A stretch of 64,000 bases of DNA from UBA3537 sp965658025 (GTDB lineage: Bacteria > Bacteroidota > Bacteroidia > Flavobacteriales > Flavobacteriaceae), in contig CBFHQL010000002.1 of the NCBI GenBank assembly GCA_965658025.1, positions 62,001 to 126,000 on the forward strand. The letters are read 5' to 3'. The position numbers and the translations under genes were made by a program. The first letter of the stretch is position 1. Every line of letters starts with the position of its first letter. The notes under the pieces were generated by a model. The model searched no databases. It worked only from the letters and a program-made list of their open reading frames with translations, and was not told where the DNA came from. This document shows positions 54,766-60,292 of this stretch, piece by piece.

Positions 54766-55890
54766 ATGAAAAAATTATCCTTACTTACTTTAATCTTAAC
54801 AAGTGTGTTTATGCTTAACTGTAGCATTGACGACGAAAACTCTACTGCACCCAGTACATCTTTTGAATTAAATCCAAATGATTTTCAAGGAACTATTCAA
54901 AATGGAACTGTTTCTTTAAATCCTACGGTAAACTATAGACTCACTGGAGCTTTGGTCGTAAAAGAAGGTGCCACCCTAAATATCCCAGCTGGAACAATCA
55001 TTACAGCTGCTGCGGGGACAACAACATCTGCATTTATTGGAGTAGAGCGTGGCGCAACCATAAATATTAGTGGTACAGCTTCTAATCCAGTTGTTATGAC
55101 AGCAGAAACACAATCCGCTGGTGCATGGGGTGGATTAGCAATTGCAGGCTATGGCATAACAAACGCAGGAGTAGATGTTACTTCAGAAGTTGGCGATTTA
55201 ACTTATGGAGGAACAGACAACACTGATAGCTCAGGTTCTATTACGTATTTAAGAGTAGAATACACTGGGGCAACATTTACAAATGACAAAGAATTTAATG
55301 GAGTAACATTGTTTGGCGTGGGCTCTGGAACAATATTTAAAAATGTATCCTCTGTAAATGGAGGCGATGATGGTATTGAGTTTTTTGGGGGTGCTGTAGA
55401 TGCTGAAAATTTAGTGTCTATCAACTCTGGAGACGACTCGATTGATTTTGCAGATGGATTCACAGGATCAATTACCAATGCTTATATCAAAGGAATCACT
55501 AAAGCCGGAATTGAGGGGTCTAACAATGGAGATGACGGAAGTCTTGAACCCGTTACAACAGCTACAGTTTCAAATGTTACTATGGTTGTAGATGGTTTAG
55601 GAAATTCTGAAGGTGCCATTTATTTTAAAGAAGGTGGAGGAAATATCACCTATTCTAATTTTGTTGTAGATGGAATCAGTCTTGGAATGAAAATAAAAAG
55701 TACGGATGACATTGCTCAAGAAAGACTTGCCAATGGCGATTTAGTAATCGAAAACTTTAATTATGTAAATGCCCCTTCAACTTGGGATTGGGGTGGTTAC
55801 AATTATACTGGTACCAATACTGGCGCAACCGGTGCTGGAAATGGAACTAGTGCTCCAGACTGGGCTGCTGATTGGTCTGAATCTGAATAA
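54766..55890 (+). CDS. Surface-exposed lipoprotein, probable right-handed beta-helix
   Basis: 374 residues. Lipoprotein signal MKKLSLLTLILTSVFMLN|C, then SIDDENS: acidic residues just after the Cys are the Bacteroidota lipoprotein export signal, so it is probably on the cell surface. The body is rich in short Gly/Asn/Asp-turn strands (GTIITAAAGTTTSAFIGVER; GGDDGIEFFGGAVDAENLVS; SGDDSIDFADGFTGSITNAY), a pattern of parallel beta-helices. It follows the TonB-dependent receptor, so it may capture its ligand in place of SusD. No catalytic site is recognised. Acidic residues in regular rungs could bind calcium. Similar proteins next to receptors are often misnamed multidrug transporters. Confidence 0.8.
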   Translation: MKKLSLLTLILTSVFMLNCSIDDENSTAPSTSFELNPNDFQGTIQNGTVSLNPTVNYRLTGALVVKEGATLNIPAGTIITAAAGTTTSAFIGVERGATINISGTASNPVVMTAETQSAGAWGGLAIAGYGITNAGVDVTSEVGDLTYGGTDNTDSSGSITYLRVEYTGATFTNDKEFNGVTLFGVGSGTIFKNVSSVNGGDDGIEFFGGAVDAENLVSINSGDDSIDFADGFTGSITNAYIKGITKAGIEGSNNGDDGSLEPVTTATVSNVTMVVDGLGNSEGAIYFKEGGGNITYSNFVVDGISLGMKIKSTDDIAQERLANGDLVIENFNYVNAPSTWDWGGYNYTGTNTGATGAGNGTSAPDWAADWSESE

Positions 55891-55907
55891 TCAGGAATGA
55901 ATTAGTC

Positions 55908-55939
55908 AAAAAAAAGCTCCCATGGTGGGAGCTTTTTTT
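55908..55939. terminator. Bidirectional terminator
   Basis: AGCTCCCA-TGG-TGGGAGCT stem flanked by runs of A and T, 17 nt after the lipoprotein stop and 32 nt from the stop of the convergent small gene. Confidence 0.85.
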
Positions 55940-55971
55940 ATTGAATATTTAATTTTAATACGTTATTAACA

Positions 55972-56325
55972 TTAATTTACTGCAACTTCAGATTTTCCGT
56001 CCCATTCAATAACATTAGTTATTTTTGAATCTTGAAAGTCAACTTCTTTTAAAGTGTCTTCTGACCAAAAAAACCATTTCCCAGATTTGAATCCATTTTC
56101 ATAATATCCCTGAGATAATTTGTTTCCTTCAGCATCAAAACTAGTCCAAAAACCAACTAAGACACCATCCTTATTAAATGTTCCTTTTTGTGATACTTCT
56201 CCGTTGTCATGATAATACGTTGCATTTATAAGTTCTCCATCAACTTGAAATAATGGGGATTTAGAATCTTGGGCACTAACAGTGACCCAAATGAACAATA
56301 GAACTGCAGTTATATAATTTTTCAT
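55972..56325 (-). CDS. Small secreted MORN/YwqK-like repeat protein
   Basis: 117 residues. Signal peptide MKNYITAVLLFIWVTVSAQ. The rest is three MORN-like repeats: ATYYHDNGEVSQKGTFNKDG, GFWTSFDAEGNKLSQGYYEN, GKWFFWSEDTLKEVDFQDSK. Proteins like this are common in flavobacteria and often carry the mistaken name nicotinic acid mononucleotide adenyltransferase; no such active site is present. The 11-bp repeat array at 56359-56420 lies directly upstream of its start, and the phosphate genes follow, which points to phosphate-linked expression. Confidence 0.75.
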   Translation of the reverse strand: MKNYITAVLLFIWVTVSAQDSKSPLFQVDGELINATYYHDNGEVSQKGTFNKDGVLVGFWTSFDAEGNKLSQGYYENGFKSGKWFFWSEDTLKEVDFQDSKITNVIEWDGKSEVAVN

Positions 56326-56358
56326 GATACTATATTATTAGAATTCTTTTCCTAATAT

Positions 56359-56420
56359 ATACAATAATTTACAATATATCAACATTAAGTTTACATTAAT
56401 TTAACATTAGCCATACAATT
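56359..56420 (+). repeat. Array of six 11-bp phased (T)TAACATT-like repeats
   Basis: ACA cores at 56361, 56371, 56382, 56393, 56404 and 56415: ATACAAT, TTACAAT, CAACATT, TTACATT, TAACATT, ATACAAT, with steps of 10, 11, 11, 11 and 11 bp. This places a copy on the same face of the helix at each turn, the layout of multimeric Pho boxes. The 371-bp gap 56326-56696 holds this array, a second repeat cluster with a -7 box (56468-56511), an RNA candidate with terminator, and the porin promoter. A possible -7 for the minus-strand small gene (TATATTAG, one mismatch) lies at 56359-56352. Confidence 0.65.
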
Positions 56421-56467
56421 TAAAAAACACAATTATAAAAAAGTAGGACTATTTATTAATAATTACA

Positions 56468-56511
56468 TAACAATAATGTTACAGTACAATCACACTTAGT
56501 TGTTAAATTTG
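56468..56511 (+). promoter_or_regulatory. Pho-box-like promoter of a predicted small RNA
   Basis: Repeats TAACAAT (core ACA at 56470), TTACAGT (56481) and TCACACT (56492), each 11 bp apart, then TAAATTTG at 56504-56511. The last core is 12 nt from the -7 box, exactly as in the porin promoter. No -33 TTG. The palindrome ATTGTCT-T-AGACAAT at 56513-56527 overlaps the expected transcription start. Confidence 0.6.
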
Positions 56512-56515
56512 GATT

Positions 56516-56613
56516 GTCTTAGACAATTTTTATTCATTATTATTTATTAGTTTTTGTCGACTACAATATGATGAATTATTAATCATGACTGCCTTGGCCA
56601 GGCAGTCTTTTTT
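56516..56613 (+). ncRNA. Candidate phosphate-responsive small RNA, about 100 nt
   Basis: There is no coding sequence between the promoter at 56468-56511 and the strong one-way terminator at 56587-56613; the longest ATG frame (56569) has four codons. The terminator cannot serve the upstream lipoprotein gene, which has its own at 55908-55939 and lies 700 bp away. So a short non-coding transcript is the simplest reading. It would be U-rich (single-stranded stretch at 56528-56562) with a weak stem ATGAT...ATCAT and the terminator hairpin. Boundaries are inferred. Confidence 0.55.
56587..56613 (+). terminator. Rho-independent terminator, plus strand
   Basis: Stem GACTGCCT / AGGCAGTC, loop TGGCC, followed by TTTTTT. 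There is no T-run on the minus-strand side, so it acts in the plus direction only. Confidence 0.85.
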
Positions 56614-56633
56614 ATTGAAATTTAATGGTTAGG

Positions 56634-56666
56634 AAACATTAAGTTAACATTGGAGTTGGATTTTTG
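56634..56666 (+). promoter_or_regulatory. Pho-box-like promoter of the porin-PiT operon
   Basis: Repeats GAAACATT (core ACA at 56636) and TTAACATT (56647), 11 bp apart, then GATTTTTG at 56659-56666 as the -7 element (one mismatch to TANNTTTG). Distance from the last core to the -7 box is 12 nt, identical to the promoter at 56468-56511. No -33 TTG. The ATG is at 56697. Confidence 0.6.
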
Positions 56667-56696
56667 CAGTGACAAAAACTAATATCCAAAATAAAA

Positions 56697-57899
56697 ATGA
56701 AAAAAATTCTATTATTAATTCCTATTGTTTTCTTATCAATTAACACTCAAGCTCAAGAAATTAGCGACACTTCTTTCGGCAAAGGGCTGGTCAATTTTGT
56801 GGCAAAAGACAGCACGTTCAGTGTAAAATTTGCACCACGTTTCCAAGTGCGTTCAATGTCATCGTGGGACCACAATGGCGATATTTATGAAAGCCCAGAA
56901 CATAATTTTATTGTTCGCCGTGCTCGTCTCAAATTTGATGGGTTTGCCTATAATAAAAATCTAATTTATAAAATTGAATTAGGATTATCCAATAGAGATA
57001 TTTCTGGAGCCAACGCTTTTAACCGAAATACACCACGCTATATTTTAGATGCTGTAATTAAATGGAAATTTGCTAAAAACTGGGAATTTTGGGCAGGGCA
57101 AACCAAGTTGCCTGGAAACGTAGAACGTGTAGTATCCTCAGGTAATTTACAGTTAATCGATCGATCTTTGTTAAATAGCCATTTTAATATCGACCGTGAT
57201 TTAGGGATTCAAATACGCCACAAGTCAAATCTAGGAGGAACGTTTTTGACACGCGAAAAATTCTCTATATCTCAAGGTGAGGGTAGAAATGTGACCGAAG
57301 GTAATGAAGGTGGTTTACAATATACCGCTCGATTAGAGCTTCTCCCTTTTGGAGCATTTAAATCTAAGGGTGATTACAGCCAGTCCGATTTAAAACGAGA
57401 AGAAAAACAAAAATTAATGCTTGGATTCACATATAACTTCAATGAAGAGGCTGTAAGAGAAAGAGGGTTTGCTGGAGATTATATGGTAAGAGCAGATGAA
57501 ACCATTTACGGAACAGACCAAACCACAATTTTTGTTGATGCTATGTATAAATTTAATGGTTTTTCTTTTATGGGTGAATATGCTAAGCGTACTGCAGATA
57601 ATGAAATTGCTACAGAAACCGATGGTGTGACACCAACTGGGGATATCGTTCTTACTGGAAATGCATTGAACTTACAAGCAGGGTATTTGTTTAAAAACAA
57701 TTATGAAGTCGCTGCACGTTTTACAACTGTAGATTACGAGTCTGTTACTAACAAATTGCCTACAAAACAATACACATTAGGGTTCAATAAATTCGTAGTT
57801 GGTCACAAGTTAAAAATTCAAAGTGATATCAGTTATACAACTTTAGATGGAAAAGATGATAACATAACTTTTAGACTTGGATTTGATCTTCATTTTTAA
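56697..57899 (+). CDS. Phosphate-selective porin, OprO/OprP family
   Basis: 400 residues. Signal peptide MKKILLLIPIVFLSINTQAQ, then a beta-barrel of alternating residues: SVKFAPRFQVRSMSSWDHNG, NFIVRRARLKFDGFAYNKNL and WEFWAGQTKLPGNVERVVSS are typical of the OprO/OprP family, with an Arg/Lys-rich early strand of the type that selects anions in OprP. The C terminus NITFRLGFDLHF ends with Phe as expected for barrel assembly. It lets phosphate or polyphosphate cross the outer membrane. It is 34 bp upstream of the PiT gene with no terminator between, so the two form an operon. Confidence 0.88.
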   Translation: MKKILLLIPIVFLSINTQAQEISDTSFGKGLVNFVAKDSTFSVKFAPRFQVRSMSSWDHNGDIYESPEHNFIVRRARLKFDGFAYNKNLIYKIELGLSNRDISGANAFNRNTPRYILDAVIKWKFAKNWEFWAGQTKLPGNVERVVSSGNLQLIDRSLLNSHFNIDRDLGIQIRHKSNLGGTFLTREKFSISQGEGRNVTEGNEGGLQYTARLELLPFGAFKSKGDYSQSDLKREEKQKLMLGFTYNFNEEAVRERGFAGDYMVRADETIYGTDQTTIFVDAMYKFNGFSFMGEYAKRTADNEIATETDGVTPTGDIVLTGNALNLQAGYLFKNNYEVAARFTTVDYESVTNKLPTKQYTLGFNKFVVGHKLKIQSDISYTTLDGKDDNITFRLGFDLHF

Positions 57900-57933
57900 T
57901 AATAATTAATTAACACACAAAAGCAAAAAAATT

Positions 57934-60219
57934 ATGATATTTGCCAATATAGCTCAAATTAGTACTATGGATAATATATACATTTTTATGTTGATTGCTA
58001 TCACGGTTTTGGCAGCAATAGACATTATAGTTGGTGTCAGTAATGACGCTATTAATTTCTTAAACTCCGCCATTGGTTCGAAAGCAATTTCTATACGAAC
58101 AATCATGATTGTTGCAAGTTTAGGAGTTTTTGTTGGCGCCGTGTATTCTAGTGGTCTTATGGAAGTAGCAAGAAAAGGAATTTTCGTTCCTGCAATGTTC
58201 AATTTTAATGAAATCATGATCATTTTTATGGCCGTCATGATTACAGACATTTTATTATTAGATTTCTTCAACACTTTAGGGCTTCCAACTTCAACTACGG
58301 TTTCAATTGTTTTCAATTTGTTGGGAGCGGCTGTTATTATGTCTTTGATTAAAATTGGCACTTCAGATACGCAAACATTTGCTGATTTAGGAAACTATAT
58401 CAATACTAAAAAAGCGTTACAAATTATTCGAGGAATTATCATGTCTGTCTTTATAGCATTCACCGTTGGTGCTATTGTACAGTGGGTTTCTCGTTTGATT
58501 TTCACCTTTCAAACCGAAAAGAAAATTAAGAATTTCGGAGCCATTTTTGGTGCTGTTGCACTAACTGCAATTACCTATTTTATCTTCTTGAAAGGATTAA
58601 AAGGAACACCATATTACAAAGACTTAAAAGGGTCGATTGAAGGTAATGAAATGTACATTATAGGAGCTAGTTTTATATTGTGGTTAATTGTCTCTTATGT
58701 TTTTCAAGCCATTACAAAGAAAACTATCCTTTTGGTCGTTATTGGGGTAGGAACATTTGGTCTTGCTCTTGCATTTTCCGGAAATGATTTGGTGAATTTT
58801 ATTGGTGTTCCAATGGCAGCTTATCATTCTTATGAAGCATGGATTGCATCAGGTGTTGACGCCACTTTATTTTCTATGGAGGTGTTAGATAAAAAAGTTC
58901 CTGCCGAACCCTTACTACTTTTTATTTCTGGAGGTATTATGGTAGTTACACTTTGGTTTTCTAAAAAAGCTAAAACTGTTGCAGAAACAGAAATCAGCTT
59001 ATCTCGCCAAAGTGAAACTCATGAAAAATTTCAACCAAATTTCATCTCTCGTGGGATTGTAAAAGGTGCTACACAACTATCTAATTACTTCAGCATAATA
59101 GTACCAAAATCAGTACAAGGAAAAATTGAAAAAAGTTTTCAAACACCAGAGGTTGTTCTTACAAAGGATCAAAGTATTGACGCTCCTGCATTTGATTTAA
59201 TTAGAGCTTCCGTAAATCTTATGGTTGCAGGTATTTTGATTGCAATTGCCACAACAATGAAACTGCCGCTTTCTACAACCTATGTGACTTTTATGGTCGC
59301 AATGGGTACTTCTTTTGCCGATAGAGCTTGGGGTAGAGAAAGTGCTGTTTATAGAGTAGCAGGAGTTTTAAATGTGATTGGAGGATGGTTTGGAACTGCA
59401 ATTGGTGCGTTTGTTGCATCTGGTGTTGTGGTTTTCTTAATCAATATGAATCCGACTGTAATAACTCCAATTTTCCTATTATTAACTGCCATTTTATTGT
59501 ACAGAAACTACGTTTCTCACAAAAATAAATCTTCGAAAGTATCAAATGGAGACAACTTAAAATATTCCGAAAGCAGCTCTATTCAAGGCGTAATAAAAGA
59601 AAGTGCTGATAATATTTCTAATGTACTAAAAAGATCAAATACGATTTATAATAATGCTATTAATGGACTTGCTTCAGAAAATTCTAAACTTCTGAATAAA
59701 AACAAAAAACAAATCATTAAACTCTCTAAAGAAGTTGATGATTTAAGAGATAACATATTTTATTTTATTAAAAATTTAGATGATTCTAGCATAGGTGCTA
59801 GTGGATTTTATATTGATATCTTAGGATATTTACATGATATGGCTCAGTCTTTGGAATACATTTCAAAGGTGACCTATAAACATGTTGATAATAACCATAA
59901 AAAATTAAAATTCAAGCAAATCAAAGAATTAAGTGAAATCAGCGACATCATCAATGGTTTATTTACAGACGCTAGAGCTGCCTTTGAAACACAGTCATTT
60001 GAAAAAATTGAAGCGATAAGTGGTCGTAGGAATGATATATACAAAATTCTTAAATCGAATATTGCTTTGCAAGTTGAGAGAACAAGAGGAACAGACGAGT
60101 CGAGTCCTAAAAATACGACGCTCTATTTTAACCTGCTTCTTGAAACCAAAGATTTATTAAAAGCGACTGGGAATTTATTAGAAGAATATCAAACCGCTTA
60201 CAAAAGTACATTGGACTAA
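57934..60219 (+). CDS. PiT family inorganic phosphate transporter fused to a PhoU-like domain
   Basis: 761 residues. Two PHO4/PiT halves with signatures IIVGVSNDAINFLNSAIGSK near residue 28 and KLPLSTTYVTFMVAMGTSFA near 450; about 12 membrane helices to about residue 530. From about 545 to the end is a soluble all-helical domain (SIQGVIKESADNISNVLKRS; LLNKNKKQIIKLSKEVDDLR; LLETKDLLKATGNLLEEYQT) of PhoU/DUF47 type. In many bacteria this regulator is a separate gene next to pit. An alternative ATG at 57967 exists. It imports phosphate by cation symport. Co-transcribed with the porin and closed by a terminator at 60241. Confidence 0.92.
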   Translation: MIFANIAQISTMDNIYIFMLIAITVLAAIDIIVGVSNDAINFLNSAIGSKAISIRTIMIVASLGVFVGAVYSSGLMEVARKGIFVPAMFNFNEIMIIFMAVMITDILLLDFFNTLGLPTSTTVSIVFNLLGAAVIMSLIKIGTSDTQTFADLGNYINTKKALQIIRGIIMSVFIAFTVGAIVQWVSRLIFTFQTEKKIKNFGAIFGAVALTAITYFIFLKGLKGTPYYKDLKGSIEGNEMYIIGASFILWLIVSYVFQAITKKTILLVVIGVGTFGLALAFSGNDLVNFIGVPMAAYHSYEAWIASGVDATLFSMEVLDKKVPAEPLLLFISGGIMVVTLWFSKKAKTVAETEISLSRQSETHEKFQPNFISRGIVKGATQLSNYFSIIVPKSVQGKIEKSFQTPEVVLTKDQSIDAPAFDLIRASVNLMVAGILIAIATTMKLPLSTTYVTFMVAMGTSFADRAWGRESAVYRVAGVLNVIGGWFGTAIGAFVASGVVVFLINMNPTVITPIFLLLTAILLYRNYVSHKNKSSKVSNGDNLKYSESSSIQGVIKESADNISNVLKRSNTIYNNAINGLASENSKLLNKNKKQIIKLSKEVDDLRDNIFYFIKNLDDSSIGASGFYIDILGYLHDMAQSLEYISKVTYKHVDNNHKKLKFKQIKELSEISDIINGLFTDARAAFETQSFEKIEAISGRRNDIYKILKSNIALQVERTRGTDESSPKNTTLYFNLLLETKDLLKATGNLLEEYQTAYKSTLD

Positions 60220-60240
60220 TGTTTAGCAATCATATTTCAT

Positions 60241-60271
60241 AAAAAAACCACGCCTTTTGGCGTGGTTTTTT
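60241..60271. terminator. Bidirectional terminator between PiT and nrdA
   Basis: AACCACGCC-TTTT-GGCGTGGTT stem flanked by A and T runs, between two convergent genes. Confidence 0.88.
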
Positions 60272-60292
60272 CTTACAAGTATTTAATTAATT

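Noticed and set aside
55965..55982. ATTAACATTAATTTAC at the 3' end of the MORN-like gene
   Set aside because: It looks like the TTAACA repeats but is in the coding end and has no promoter near it; likely chance in A+T-rich DNA.
56569..56583. Tiny frame MMNY inside the RNA candidate
   Set aside because: It has four codons and no sign of translation; treated as non-coding.
57954..58361. 135-codon open frame on the minus strand opposite the PiT gene
   Set aside because: It is antisense to conserved transporter helices. Hydrophobic appearance is expected from the complement of membrane-helix codons.
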